Shown here: positions 36,633 to 47,622 of the stretch, in pieces
How the letters are laid out: each line of letters starts with the position of its first letter
Numbering within the stretch: position 1 is the first letter of the stretch
DNA from: Aphelenchoides besseyi
Lineage: Eukaryota; Nematoda; Chromadorea; Rhabditida; Aphelenchoididae
Assembly: GCA_024699855.1 (NCBI GenBank)
Contig: JAMPIQ010000001.1
Location: 17,794,001-17,858,000 of the forward strand
Direction: 5' to 3'
DNA: 64,000 nt
Program-made: the position numbers and the translations under genes
Notes under the pieces: model-generated
What the model saw: the letters and a program-made list of their open reading frames with translations, nothing else
What the model was told of the DNA's origin: nothing
Database searches by the model: none

Positions 36633-39275
36633 ATGAGATCCGAGTGGCGGTCCGTTCGACTTCTTATTCTTTGGCTTCTAATCCCTGACTACTCGGCCTA
36701 TCATCAAAGACACTTCGATCCAAGTAATTAGAGACACTTCCGTCTTCTTTTATCTTCCACGCAATTAACGTAATTAATCTGTTGCTTTTAGAGAGCAACT
36801 GTGCGATTGCTCACGAACGATGCGAGAATGACGACACGTGTCGATGGCATCATAGCGAGTTGGCAATGAAATGTCGACAGACGGGCGAAGTCTGTCAACG
36901 CGAACAGTGCGCGGCGGTAGGTGGTCATCGAGAACGATTGATTCTTTTCGATTTGCAGGCTATGCGACGGTTTTCTCGTTACGTTTCGAAATCGATTCTT
37001 GAAGGCAAGTGACTGGTAGCATGAGAGTTTGATGAGGATATGAAATGACATTTGAATTGAAATGAGCTATGAGTTCTAGTCTTTGACTTAATTTGAATGT
37101 TCTCCTTTCGATTACATCAAACTGAAAACTAATTGACAATTTTCAGGTATTATGTTTTGTCAATGTGCCTTCAGCGATGTTCAATGCAAACATCAACAGG
37201 TAGGTCGTAGCTGCGGATATTAGTACGAATACGTGACCGTAACACAACATTGCAAAAGTCAGATATCGAGAACTGCAGTCTCGAGATTTTTTGTTGCGAT
37301 TAAAATTCGTCTTTGCCTTTTGGACCAGAAGATTGAAAGACTTTCGCTTGGATTTGAGCTATTGAATTGTTTCATTGAAGGACTTTTACAGCAATGGATG
37401 TATCCACGATGTTTGTACGAACATGAAACCCATCGCTCGAAACCGCGTTGGAGTTGCACACAAACCGTTACGTTGTGTCAACACGACTCCTATTGCTTGT
37501 AAGTTGAGGCGTGTTGATCGACCGATTTTGAGTTGGTGGATTCAGACGAACACTCAACGCTTTCAATCGATCATGCCCGTTAAGTGCCGGTGCAGCCGGC
37601 GGTTGTTTGGCTCGTGATCTACATCAATGTCGAATGGCATTAATTGGAGTACGAGGAACCGATTTGGAATCGCCATGTTTTTGTGAGAAAGGTGACGACA
37701 AATGTTTTCACTATCAGAACATGGTTCTTCCTAACAATCCGTGTGTTGGTTAGTTTTTTGTTCGTAGACGCTTGACTTGAGAATTCAGAAGACGCAATGA
37801 TGGACTATGTTACATCAGGATCTACGTTAAACAACGAAAACAATATCGATCCGCCAGTTGTTGCATCCAAGAATCAACGTCGTGGACAAAAGAAACAGAG
37901 GATTAATGATTCAAGACGCAAAAACAACAAATCGATGCAAACGATCGTTGAGTCACCGACCGTAGAAACCACGTCGGGAAGCAAAGAACGAGACGAAGAG
38001 TCAAAAGACGATGTGAAATCTGCGGACAACAAAACGGGAAGTCGTGAAGAAAGGAACTTAACCGAAGCTCTGTCACCCATAGTTCACGTTCAGAAAACCG
38101 AAGTTCCATCGAAAGGCGTGAAGATAACGAAGAAGCCAGGTACTGCAACCGCTGCTCGTATTGTCAATGCTCCACGTTTAATTACGCAAACACCGCCAAC
38201 AAGAGACGGCGGATGTACGACACGCAGTTTGGATGGCGATTATATAACTCACTACAAAAAGTCAATTTTTCGGGTCGGTGATCCTTAATTTAAGTCATTT
38301 GTCTTTTGAACGACCACCACTCAACCTCTTAGATTGTCGAGTCATAAAGTTAAATTTATCTTTTCAGTTGTACACTGATCTTGCCGGACGTTGTAGTGAA
38401 TGGTGCACTTGTTCGGATAACGAAACGTATAGCTGCCAAAACTTGGGGTGTAGGTTGCAGAATGAAAAGTCGGTTTGATTGTGCGTTTCAGGTTTACCGG
38501 AAGAGTCGTGTGCTACACCACAAACAACAGTCGGTAATGCGTAGCCATCAGAATTCGGTACTAATCTTTTCGTTAAGCATTCGGTGAGCGATTGGTAGTC
38601 GAAGGTCGTGGGACCTGTTTGTGTGTTTCGGGTCAATTTATTTGCGATACGAGTGAAGACGAAATCGAATTAGATCCCGGGATTTACATTGGATTGGGAT
38701 TCTCGCGTGCAGAAATCAAAATGATTAGAGAAAAGGTTCCGAAGTTGAGTTTGGAGAAGAGTGGACTTGTGTCGCCGAGTATATCAGTGGCCAACGATAT
38801 CGCTTCTCGTTTGCAGTTCGCATTGGAACGGGTGTTAACAAATGATACGGTTTGTCGTGTTGCACTAATGGAACGCTACACTCGTGAATCGTTTATTCTG
38901 CTTCAAATTCAATGGTACGGAGTGGATCCATTTTCCAATCGAACCGAGAAGCATTGGCATATTGGAAAACTGGAGAAAGTAAGCAGTTAACAGAGAGAAT
39001 AAGCAACGATTTGTTTTCAGAAATGTGCTCCGTTCGTCCGTGAATTGGAATACAACTTTCAGTTGGAACGTGCGGATCGATATCAACTGATACTTTCAAC
39101 TGTGAAACAACTTCGAGTCTTTGACTTACTTGACGGGTTACCGCCAATCTCAGGCGCCTCTCGAAACTTTCTTTCCTTTCGTTTCTTTCTAACAAACTTC
39201 CCACTTTCGACGACAACCTCAACTCTAACCCAGTGCCTTAGTCTTTTGGTCTTGTTGATTGTACAAATAGATTAG
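36633..39275 (+). CDS. GDNF/GAS1-domain receptor-like protein B, GPI-anchored
   Basis: The first exon (36633-36723) encodes a signal peptide (RLLILWLLIPDYSAYHQRH) and splices in phase 1 to the first GDNF/GAS1-like domain: SNCAIAHERCENDDTCRWHH, ELAMKCRQTGEVCQREQC, IMFCQCAFSDVQCKHQQ. A second domain follows (SCTQTVTLCQHDSYC, FNRSCPLSAGAAGGCLARDL, HQCRMALIGVRG, SPCFCEKGDDKCF), then a Lys/Ser/Asn-rich linker of about 130 residues (SKNQRRGQKKQRINDSRR). Next is a Cys-rich C-terminal module (GRCSEWCTCSDNETYSCQNL, GRGTCLCVSGQFICDT) with a compact domain (GIYIGLGFSRAEIKMIREKV). The extreme C-terminus is hydrophobic (TQCLSLLVLLIVQID), as expected for GPI attachment. One intron appears to use a GC donor (GAAG/GCAAGTG, about 37,004). 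GFR-alpha-like proteins act as ligand-binding co-receptors; ligand here unknown. Confidence 0.8.
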
Positions 39276-39507
39276 AAGTATTGCTCGTTGTTTCCGCTCA
39301 TTAAACACATCAAATTGGTTGTAATAGAGATTGATGGGGATATTTGCTGGAAAGACTGAAAGTTTTTGTTGACACCAAATGACAAGATTTGTGTTTGAAA
39401 TGGAAACTTTGAGCCAATGGCGGGAGTTGTCATTCGAATCGTAGGCGTTGAAGCGTCGATTTCCATTAGAATTTTTGTTTTTTTGGTTATCATCGTCTTA
39501 GAAAACA

Positions 39508-40797
39508 ATGGAGAAGGACGACATTTCTTTGTACGATGGATTAGATTTTCTCGGTAAGTTCTCCTTTGGTTTTTCTTGACAACCGTCGATTTTCAGAAGA
39601 CGCTTCGAGCGCCGTAGCGGCGCCTCAGCATCAGCCAAGCATGAAGGAATACTACGAAGAAACAATTCGGAAGTTGAACGAATCTTACAAAACCCAACTT
39701 CTCAATATGGAGGCTCAAAGAGACGACGCGCGAAAGAAGCGCGATGAGTATATGGAAAAATGTAAAGAATTGGAGAAGAGAATTTTGAACGAAGAATCGA
39801 TGTACTTCCGCAAGCAGTTTGATGGTGCTCGTTTAAGCGAATCAATGGCTAAGCTACAACGCCCATCGAGTGGATTGGAAAAAGAAAACGATGTCAATCA
39901 AAAAATGGAACAGTACGTGGAAATGCGAAAACCGTCGCTGGAACCTTACTTCTCGACGATGGACGAAAGCCAAACAGTTGAAGGATCGATCATCTCTGAA
40001 ACTCGCGCTGTTCGTTGTATTCGTACAGTCGCTGATTTTGGAACCGTGAGTTTGATTTTCTTTGATCATTTTTGGAATTTTTGTTTCCAGATCGACATGG
40101 AAGACGTTATGAATCAAACGCAGAAGGTGGCTGCGAACATCACGACGTACGCCGATCAACTGTTCAACTATCGCTCCAACGTTGTCACTCTGTACCATCA
40201 GCTTAAGGGAACGGCACGTTTTTTGGCCGAAGTCGTCCGTCGTGTTTCCGACGAGGACGATGAACAAGTCAAGTTGCTGCTCCAGAAGATCGACGCGTTG
40301 CAACTGAACATCCAAGAGAACAACACGGCCGCCGAAGAGATGGTGAATCAATCGAAGAGCAAGTTTTCTTGTCTCTTTTTTTTCAATGATTTGTTTCAGT
40401 GGTAGCCGAAGAACTCAGTATTCTGGGTACAAGCATGCGAGCGGCAACGGAGAATTCGCGTCAAATTCCCGTCAACACCGAGTTGATGGCCGAATTGGAA
40501 GCGGAACGACAAAAAAACATCAATCTGGTGTCCGAACAGAAGAATTTGCTGAAGCAGTGCAATGAAGCAGTTGTAAGTTGAATGGCCTTGTGATCATCTA
40601 ATCAATTTGCTTTTCAGGACAAAGCACATCAACGCGATGAGGAGCTTGAGAATCGAGCGAAGATCATCGATGAGCTCACAAATGCTCTTGAACAGTCCCA
40701 AATTGACCGCGTCTCGGTTGCCACTCTGATCAAGAACGAAATGTCCCGAATCTACGATGTGATGAAGACTTTTCCACACAAAATTGAAGAACAATAA
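39508..40797 (+). CDS. Coiled-coil protein, unknown
   Basis: Five exons give about 385 residues. Exon 1 (MEKDDISLYDGLDFL) is acidic. The rest is largely helical with heptad-like charge patterns: YYEETIRKLNESYKTQLLNM, EAQRDDARKKRDEYMEKCKE, then a less charged central segment (DMEDVMNQTQKVAANITTYA, RFLAEVVRRVSDEDDEQVKL) and a C-terminal coil (ELMAELEAERQKNINLVSEQ, DELTNALEQSQIDRVSVATL). It ends FPHKIEEQ. No signal peptide or membrane segment, so it is probably cytoplasmic or nuclear. The family is not recognised; scaffold or cytoskeletal roles are possible but unproven. Its 3' end converges on the small GPI-like gene, and AATAAA stands at about 40,852. Confidence 0.8.
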
Positions 40798-40929
40798 GTC
40801 ACAGGTTGTTCAAACGTCTTCATATTTTTTTGACGTTTTTCTGTTTTCTCAATAAAAGATTCTGCTAATCCATTGCAATACAAAGAAGTAAACTAAAACA
40901 AAAGTTCTGTTCGTTTTGCAGCAGTTCAT

Positions 40930-41421
40930 TCAAAATCGAAAGAGAAGCAAAGAAAACAAAAGCAAAAACCAATCAAAGTGATTGCTGTTAACAGTCGAAC
41001 CGACATTCGCAGCTGATTCAGTCGTAGATTCGTTGACTGCGCGCAATTCGGTGTCCAATTTGACCAACGTCCTCATCAGAATCTGCTCATTGGGTCCGGT
41101 TCTGAAGATCTCTTCATTCTTGGTGTCCATTTGCTCTTCCACGACGGTCGCTTCACCATCGCGTGGCATTGAAACCGACGAATTGGACTAAACAGTTTTG
41201 AATAAAGGAATGGTCTTTCGATGAACATACGGCAACCGGAGTTATGTGAATGAGTGGATTCGAATAAACGACCAGCTTGTGAGGCTACACAAACAATGAG
41301 TTCAAAACATTGCAACGAATGAACTCACAACTTCCACAATCGTCGCCTGGCTTGCCAAACCGGGTGTTGGATTGAACAGAATCAAAACAAAGATTGAAAT
41401 CATCTCCGACCAGAAAGTCAT
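40930..41421 (-). CDS. Small secreted, probably GPI-anchored protein
   Basis: Three exons with introns of about 43 nt give roughly 130 residues. The N-terminus (MTFWSEMISIFVLILFNPTP, GLAS) is a signal peptide. The middle joins PHKLVVYSNPLIHITPVA to a polar helix (GEATVVEEQMDTKNEEIF, MRTLVKLDTELRAVNE). The C-terminus is hydrophobic (FDWFLLLFSLLLFRF), preceded by a Ser/Asn-rich stretch containing NESTTESAANVGSTVNSN with possible N-glycosylation and a GPI omega site. No cysteine-rich domain and no family recognised. It lies 305 bases downstream of the VCA-tailed gene on the same strand. Confidence 0.6.
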
Positions 41422-41725
41422 TCGATTGTTTCGTCTCTTCGATTTCAGTTCTTGGTTCTGACCGCAATTACTGCGGATCACTGGCGGATTAGCCGAAATG
41501 TGCAGCGACAAGGACGTTCGCAAAGGCAACACAAAAGACACTAGTTTCTACGTTACGCTTTATTCCGATGCAAAAAACTCTGGAGTACGACGGAACGATG
41601 GACAGGACAGAAACGTGAAGCAGTGGTCGATTTAGATCTTTGATTAGACTGAGGTTAGGGGACAGAAGTGTAAAGGCGATGTGATTGCAAAAAGAAACCC
41701 GATACATAAACGAATTCTAGTGAGT

Positions 41726-42967
41726 CTAACGCCAATCCTCGTCGTCCCGTTCGAACCAGTCGGAATCGTGAGAATCATTCACTTCTGGTGGTGGAACCTA
41801 AAACCAAATGGAAACCTGAATGTAAGGATTTGGCTTCTTACCTTTTCTCTCATTGCACAAAGCAAATGGTCGCCGGTGGAGTTGAGTCCGAGTTTCGGTT
41901 TCTCCAGTTCGTCGAACTTGCTCGTCGACACTCCGCTGCCCATCACTGAAATCCGAATGAAGTCGTTCAATGAACGAGCTCGCTTACTTTTGCGGCGTTT
42001 CTTCAGCGCGGCCGTCAATGCGGACATCAGATCGCCACCAGTCGACTCGAGCGGATTCGCTTCCTTGGGCAGATTCTCCTTCTCCTCGTCAGCATCTTCC
42101 GGTTGAACCGTCGGCTTGTCCACTGGAACGGCGGTCTTTGAGTTCGGAAGAGGCGGAGCAACTGGAACAGAAGTCGATTTGACAGGCAAAGGAGGTGGTG
42201 GAGGAATGTTTTTGGCGACCTGAAAGACGAATCAAAACAATGACAAGAAACTCGAACTAACCGGAGGAATCGATCCGTTTTTTGCGGGATCGGGAGGTGG
42301 AGAAGGTGAATGACCGGACTGAAAGACGCGAATGATGGAAACGAAGCAGTCGAGCAAACCTGAGTTCCCGAACGCTGTTGCAACGCGCTTGTCAAGATAC
42401 TGACGGTGGATCGCAACTCGGCCAACTGGGCCTCCAGTTCGGCAAGACGTTTGTTGTCCGCTGCCGTGCAAACGGTCGAGTTGCCCAAAGAAATCGAATC
42501 CAAATCATCGGAATCGTCGGCCAACGAAACCCGTTCGAAGTTCAGCAAATCGGTGTCCAAGAGCGCATCCTTTCCGGCCAACGTACGTTGCTGAGGACTG
42601 GAAACAGAAACTAGAACACGAAAACAAACAACAAAACTCACTTGCCGGATAGCTTGGATAGAAACTCCAACATCTGGTCCCACCATTTCGGAAGCTGCTC
42701 CGCCACTTTCTTGCCGATTTCCGATAAGTCGACACGCGGAATGAGGTTCCGGACCTTCAGAATCTCTCGCTCGATCAAAGCAAAAAGGATGTCCACAGCC
42801 GAAACGGCGTTACGTCGAACCAGTGCTTCCGAGTCGTGGAGGCGATCATTTCGTCCATAAAATCCATTCGGTCGATTTTGCCACGAAAAAGCCGTGGGCT
42901 GCAATGTCGACGGCGCGATGCTGCTACGACGTGCAAAGCGGTTGTTGTGACCGTGTTGTTTATCCAT
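41726..42967 (-). CDS. Polyproline protein with WASP-like VCA tail and novel N-terminus
   Basis: About 330 residues. The start MDKQHGHNNRFARRSSIAP is the first ATG in the frame. An N-terminal helical region (SAVDILFALIEREILKVRNL, KVAEQLPKWWDQMLEFLSKL) is of no known family. Next is a coiled coil (DNKRLAELEAQLAELRSTVS) and a proline-rich stretch (NIPPPPPLPVK, VPVAPPLP). The C-terminal third resembles a verprolin-central-acidic module: GGDLMSALTAALKKRRK as a WH2-like helix plus LKK, DHLLCAMREK as a central motif, and DSDWFERDDEDWR as a Trp-containing acidic end. VCA modules of WASP/WASH/WAVE bind actin and Arp2/3. An alternative is the mitochondrial fission regulator (MTFR1) family, which has the same coil-polyproline order and a similar ALIAEALKKK-type motif. 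Introns are about 40-50 nt. It sits between the OYE gene and the small GPI-like gene, all on the minus strand. Confidence 0.6.
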
Positions 42968-43349
42968 GAGATATTGAAAACGTTTTGGAGTCACAACCAA
43001 AAAGCGGATGATCGTCTTTTCTCAGCCAAACCAACCGAGTCGCCAAGAAAATCAAAGCAAAGCTGAGCGCGCCAAAAATCCGTTTGAGATCCAAGTTGGT
43101 CGTAAACATTAGTTTTCCGCAGCATTTTAGAACGTTGGCACAGTGAACGGCACTATGGCAGTTCAATGTGATCAAATGCAACCTGACATTTGATTTTTGA
43201 GACTAAAAATCGTTTCACTTCAGTTTTCGCTTTTTCCTAACATTCACTGATCGGTCATTTATTCGTTAACGAGAGTTAAAGCATAACAAATTGATCATTT
43301 GGTCACTAATGTTTACTTAAGTTGGAGTGTTGATACGATGACTTGAAGC
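42968..43349. other. Gap between OYE-family gene and VCA-tailed gene
   Basis: Contains the 3' flank of the OYE-family gene, part of which (43240-43349) is copied in inverted orientation near 55.1 kb. A short alternative upstream exon for the VCA-tailed protein (minus strand, from an ATG near 43,115) is possible but not supported. Confidence 0.4.
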
Positions 43350-43477
43350 TCAGAACTTGGTGCCGTTGGTTTGCGCTGGAGGTTTCGGAATGTTCTTGAT
43401 TCCACCGTTGACATATTTGCTTCGAGTTTTGTATTCGAACACACCGGCAGCCATTCGGCCCTGCTTTCCGATGTTCA
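43240..43477 (-). repeat. Source copy of inverted duplication (OYE 3' end)
   Basis: This 238-bp segment, containing the last coding part and 3' flank of the OYE-family gene, is nearly identical (three substitutions and one indel seen by eye) to 54945-55181 in the opposite orientation. The copy includes the stop codon and the AATAAA-like element. Confidence 0.9.
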
Positions 43478-45035
43478 AGACCTCGCCATACCATTTAAAC
43501 ATTGCTTCTTTGTAGTCATCAGCTTGTTGCTGATCTGAGAAGTCTGAGATGCCATAGCAGACATCACCCATTGTATCACGAAGCGGCAAACTTCCAATTT
43601 GCGCCAATTGAGTTTGCGCTCCGGGAAGACCGACAGAGAAGTCGCTTTCGAACAACGATAAGGCGGCTGATTGAACTCCTTTGTTGAGAATTTTGCGTGG
43701 TAAATCTAAGTGTTTGATCGGTGAATACGCCTTCGAAATTCACATACCCGGTTCAGCGGCGGCCGGACGAGCCAAACTAATGCCATCGGTATCGCCGTTT
43801 CTGATGGCTTGCACCATTCCGGGAACCGTTCGAAATCCACCGGTCAAAAAGACTTTTGCATTTTTGATGTGCGGTCGAAGAGCAGCAGCGAACTCAATGA
43901 AAAAACCTTCACGACGTTGAGTCGATTCTTTCACGTGCCAAAATTGCATCTTTTCGTATGTTCCTCCACTCAATTCGAAGAAATCGAAACCAATACGCTG
44001 AAACGAAAAGTGTTCAAGTAATAAATCTGGTGCTTACATCGATTGCTTCGGCCATTTCAATAATCTCCTCTTGGGTTAAACCGCCATCTTGGAATTCGGC
44101 GGAATTGAATTTGATTCCAACAACGAAGCCTGTAGTCTCCGGAATCTCGGCTCTAAACTGAACAGTTGAACACAAGCAAACTTCATTGTCTACCGAATTG
44201 CTCGATAGATATCTTCGATAATACGTAAACGATTGGCCACACTTCCACCGTACTGATCGTTTCTTTTGTTGGTTGTTGGTGAGAGGAAATTGCTTAAAAG
44301 AAATCCATTTCCGGCGTGAATTTCGACCTATAGAATCAAAGACATTACATGCAGTCAAGCGTACAACTTACTCCATCGAAACCTAAACGAATGAAATCAA
44401 CTTGACTTTTGAATCGATTTGCTCACCTGCTTCGTGAAGACGATTGGAAGCAAAAACAAAACGCTCAATCACCTCCGTCTTGATTTGCTCCACAGTTAAT
44501 GGTACCGGCTGACCGAAAGCTGATCCTCGCATTTCGACTCCGGTCAACGGAACTTCTGATGCTGCAAACGGTCGTGGATTTACATTTGCGAAGGTCTGTC
44601 TTCCAGTCTAAACGAAAGTTTTGATTGTTATTTTTATTGGAGACATACGTGATTCAGTTGACCGATGAAAAGCGAACCGCCGTTCTTTCCCGCCGATGCC
44701 AGTCGACTGAATTGCACACGACTATCTTTAGAATCGCCTTCACGACTGATTGCCATGTTACCGCCGGCTTCGAGATGCGAATGATCGATGGCAATGTTGC
44801 CCGTAAGTATAACTCCCCAACCGCCTTGTCCAAAACGTTCGTACAAGTTGATTATTCGCTGTGTTGGTATGCCGGAGAGCTTCAAATTTTTGATGTCGTA
44901 GGTGGCAATCAACTCGGACATTGCCGACTTCATGAAACGATTCTGAGACACACGACCGGACGTGGGGAATCGAAGCGATTCGCCGAGAATCGCAGCACTC
45001 ACAGGCTCTTCGACGACGAAACGTTGTTTAACCAT
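43350..45035 (-). CDS. Old yellow enzyme-family NADH:flavin oxidoreductase
   Basis: FMN-dependent TIM-barrel oxidoreductase that typically reduces activated alkenes or quinones using NAD(P)H. The first ATG in frame gives MVKQRFVVEEPVSAAILGES. Barrel motifs follow: FPTSGRVSQNRFMKSAMSE (FMN-site strand 1), GQGGWGVILTGNIAIDHSHL, LFIGQLNHTGRQ, FDGVEIHAGNGFLLSNFLSP (the substrate-site His/Asn region), NKRNDQYGGSVANRLRIIED, FLTGGFRT and DGISLARPAAAEPDL (FMN phosphate-binding end). The C-terminus is KYVNGGIKNIPKPPAQTNGT plus KF. About nine short introns. Proteins of this type are expanded in nematodes, and physiological substrates are mostly unknown. An almost identical inverted copy of its last 60 codons and 3' flank lies at 54,945-55,181. 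Confidence 0.9.
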
Positions 45036-45574
45036 CACTGAAAATGAGCGGATGTTGGGTTCTGACCGAAACAACGTCGCAATGGCGATCAAACAAAAAG
45101 GTTATTGGTAGGGATTAAACGTTTTTGCTTTGTCTAAATCCGCCCCAATAGTTTTTACGCAAAAATACCTATGGAATCGGTGGGAACAACTTCGGAAAAC
45201 TGTGCTAATCAACCTCAGAACAACCACTTTTATGTAACTTTTTCCGTCAAGTTTCTGCTTTGTATTCGGTCACTACAGAATTTGATGTGTTCTTCAGTGT
45301 GCGAGGTTGTGATCGGAAACATTCGTTTGGACAACAAACTACACGGGCAGACGGAAATCGCGCATTTTACACCGCAGAATTGTTCGACCTTCTTCTGCAG
45401 TTACAAACCTCGAAGCTTTAGTTCGCTTCTAATCATCTATTTTAGTCACGTGAATTGGAACTCGTCAGCGCAATCGATCGCGTGTGAGTTAATCCGCGTG
45501 CTGATCACTTCGAGATCCGCTTTCTTTCGAACACCAAATGGCGCCGATCGCAACTCGAATCTTTAAACGTCGAC
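45036..45574. promoter_or_regulatory. Divergent region, OYE-family gene / small secreted protein
   Basis: One uninterrupted plus-strand frame of 131 codons (45171-45566) exists, but it lacks a domain and the composition is not clearly coding; it is not annotated as a gene. The stretch should hold both promoters. Confidence 0.4.
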
Positions 45575-45820
45575 ATGTTCCTTCGGCTTTCTACGCTTCT
45601 CGTATTGTTGAGCGGTTTCGGAATCGGTCAACGATTGTATCCATATGAGAACTATTGGCGTCCAATGGACTCCATTCCACGATACAGTTATTACTCGCGA
45701 CAATACGCGGATATTGCTCGTGTGCATCCGGATCGAATCGAGGTTTCGGATAATGGAGCGCGTGTTGGTGACGAGCTGAATGCGCTGTGGATTGTTTGTT
45801 CGACTTGTGGTCGTGGTTAA
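45575..45820 (+). CDS. Small secreted Tyr-rich peptide precursor
   Basis: A single-exon 81-residue protein with a clear signal peptide (MFLRLSTLLVLLSGFGIG). The mature part is Tyr/Arg/Asp rich (QRLYPYENYWRPMDSIPRYS, YYSRQYADIARVHPDRIEVS) and ends WIVCSTCGRG. It has only two cysteines, so a fold held by several disulfides is unlikely. Dibasic processing sites are absent, which argues against a conventional multi-peptide neuropeptide precursor. An AATAAA lies about 40 bases after the stop. Function unknown; an extracellular matrix or peptide role is possible. Confidence 0.65.
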   Translation: MFLRLSTLLVLLSGFGIGQRLYPYENYWRPMDSIPRYSYYSRQYADIARVHPDRIEVSDNGARVGDELNALWIVCSTCGRG

Positions 45821-46056
45821 TCGAAAGTTTATACGCTCGATTTGAAATGGTTTTGTTGAATAAAACTTTTTTTCTCGCAACTTTGTTTTCTGTTGGGACT
45901 AAGATTGGAGATCTCAAACAGAAACCTGAGGGTTAGACGTCAAAGAATGAGTTCAGCAGGTTCTTTGTTTGTTCAGATGCCCAAAGGAAGTTCGAAGCAT
46001 ATCTAACTCTGTGGTTTGAAGCCGAGCGAATAGCATTGGCATTTTCGATTAACACT

Positions 46057-46560
46057 ATGAGACGATTTGAGTTCATTTTATTAGTTTCGCTTGTTTTTTT
46101 GCTTCAATTTATTGGATCCAAATCGAAACGAAGAGACACCACTGGGTGTGTTAATTTGGCGAAAAATTGTCGTCAACTCTCGTCCAGACAACTGTGCAAT
46201 AATCACGTTTACTTTCGAGTCATGTATTTGAACTGTAAAGTCGAGTGTCACTTCTGTGCGAAACGAAAATCTGAAGTCAGACCTCCGAATCCATACGATA
46301 AACTTCCCAGCCCTGATTATACTGATCCAAACGATTTGACCAAAAACGTAGTCACTGGTCGATGTGCAGATTCTTCGGAACATTGTTCAGGTAAAAAGCG
46401 GAGGTATCGATTAATCGAAAGATGATTGTAGTTTGGAACAATAACGGATTTTGTCAGTCGAGGTAGAAGATCTCACTCGTATTCGTAATCAAAGCATTTC
46501 AGTTTCTACGAACCGGATCTCAAGAAACAATATTGCGGTCGAACATGTCAGTTATGTTAA
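46057..46560 (+). CDS. Secreted protein with two ShKT domains
   Basis: Three exons (46057-46390, 46432-46456, 46503-46560) give 138 residues. The first ATG of the frame starts a signal peptide (RRFEFILLVSLVFLLQFIGS). The first ShKT domain spans CVNLAKNCRQLSSRQLC to CKVECHFC, the second CADSSEHCSVW to the final CGRTCQLC. Each has the six cysteines and the typical ending CxxxCxxC, and the second has the W and GFC of the family core. ShKT domains occur as potassium-channel-blocking peptides in sea anemones and as extracellular modules of nematode enzymes and secreted proteins; no enzymatic domain is present here. A second ShKT gene lies 1.6 kb downstream on the same strand. Role unknown. Confidence 0.85.
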
Positions 46561-46744
46561 TAACGTTGAGATGATTTCACTGTTTAATTATTCGCTAATA
46601 AACAAACTGCCCATAACAAAGTGTTTTCGAGTCGAAAGCAAGAAGATCACTTGCTTTTGTATACAAAAAGCAACCGTATAAGATAAAACAAGAATCCTAT
46701 TTGAGACCAATGAATAGATTTTATGATCAAAACAAGTTTGTACA

Positions 46745-47622
46745 TCAATTAAGATAGTCGTTCCATTTCTCGACATTGCCAATTAACGAGCACCAGCGCT
46801 TTTGATTGTCGGGGATGCACGAAATAAACGATTCGATTACCGATTGATTCAACGGCTTGACAATTCGGTTAATTGACTGAAATGAACGAATCGAAAACAA
46901 TCAAAAATTAATGAACTTACATCGAGAATACTCAACTGCTCAACGTTCAACATGTACGCAAATTGATCGTCTAATTCGTTCTTTGCAACATACGAAACCA
47001 ACGCTCGAAATAATGTTCGCATGTCGGACAGAGCTCTAAGGTGTTTGGGAATTTCGGCCAGTCGTCGTTCACATTCTTTTACTGGTAAAGCTCTGGGATG
47101 ACGACGATTCGCCGTGGAGTTTAATGAGACTTTGGCCTGCTTCTCGGACTGCTTTAATCGATGGTACTCGCTTCTCATTAGTGCGTTTATTTCCGTGATG
47201 AGTTTGTTCTGATCGAGATCTGTGGTTTCTTCGGAGCTTTGCTCGCGACTTTTTGACAACAACGTACCATTGGCGTCGACGGTTTGCGGCTCTTCGGGTT
47301 GGTCGGAAATCGTGAAATCGCCGAGGTTCACTTCTTTTCCAACTTTAACCAGTGCATTGATTCGAGGCCTAACAACGAAAGTCAACAGATGCGGATAAAA
47401 GTCGACGTACCTTCCACTATCGCCGTTCGTCGAACTTCTAATAGTGGGTTGTAAGGTTTGGGACAAAATGGACGGGACTCGTTTTTTGCGAATTGGTCCG
47501 TGAAAATCGTTCAAAACATCCGCGTATGTGTGGTCGACTTTGGTTCTTCTGAATTGACGAATCGAGCGATGAACGGTCAAATTAACATTGTGAACTTACC
47601 TTATTCGCAGTGTTCTGTTCAT
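46745..47622 (-). CDS. Unknown intracellular protein
   Basis: Four exons give about 245 residues: MNRTLRIRRTKVDHTYADVL, KKRVPSILSQTLQPTIRSS, RINALVKVGKEVNLGDFTIS, DQNKLITEINALMRSEYHRL, KECERRLAEIPKHLRALSDM and a last exon (SINRIVKPLNQSVIESFISC) ending EKWNDYLN. Splice signals are strong and phases agree, so the gene model is good. The protein is basic at the N-terminus, acidic and Ser-rich in the middle and helical at the C-terminus. No signal peptide or membrane segment. I do not recognise the family. It lies on the strand opposite to the secreted-protein genes on each side. Confidence 0.75.

Noticed and set aside
45171..45566. 131-codon plus-strand frame before the small secreted peptide
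   Set aside because: Has an ATG but no recognisable features; lies where two promoters are expected.
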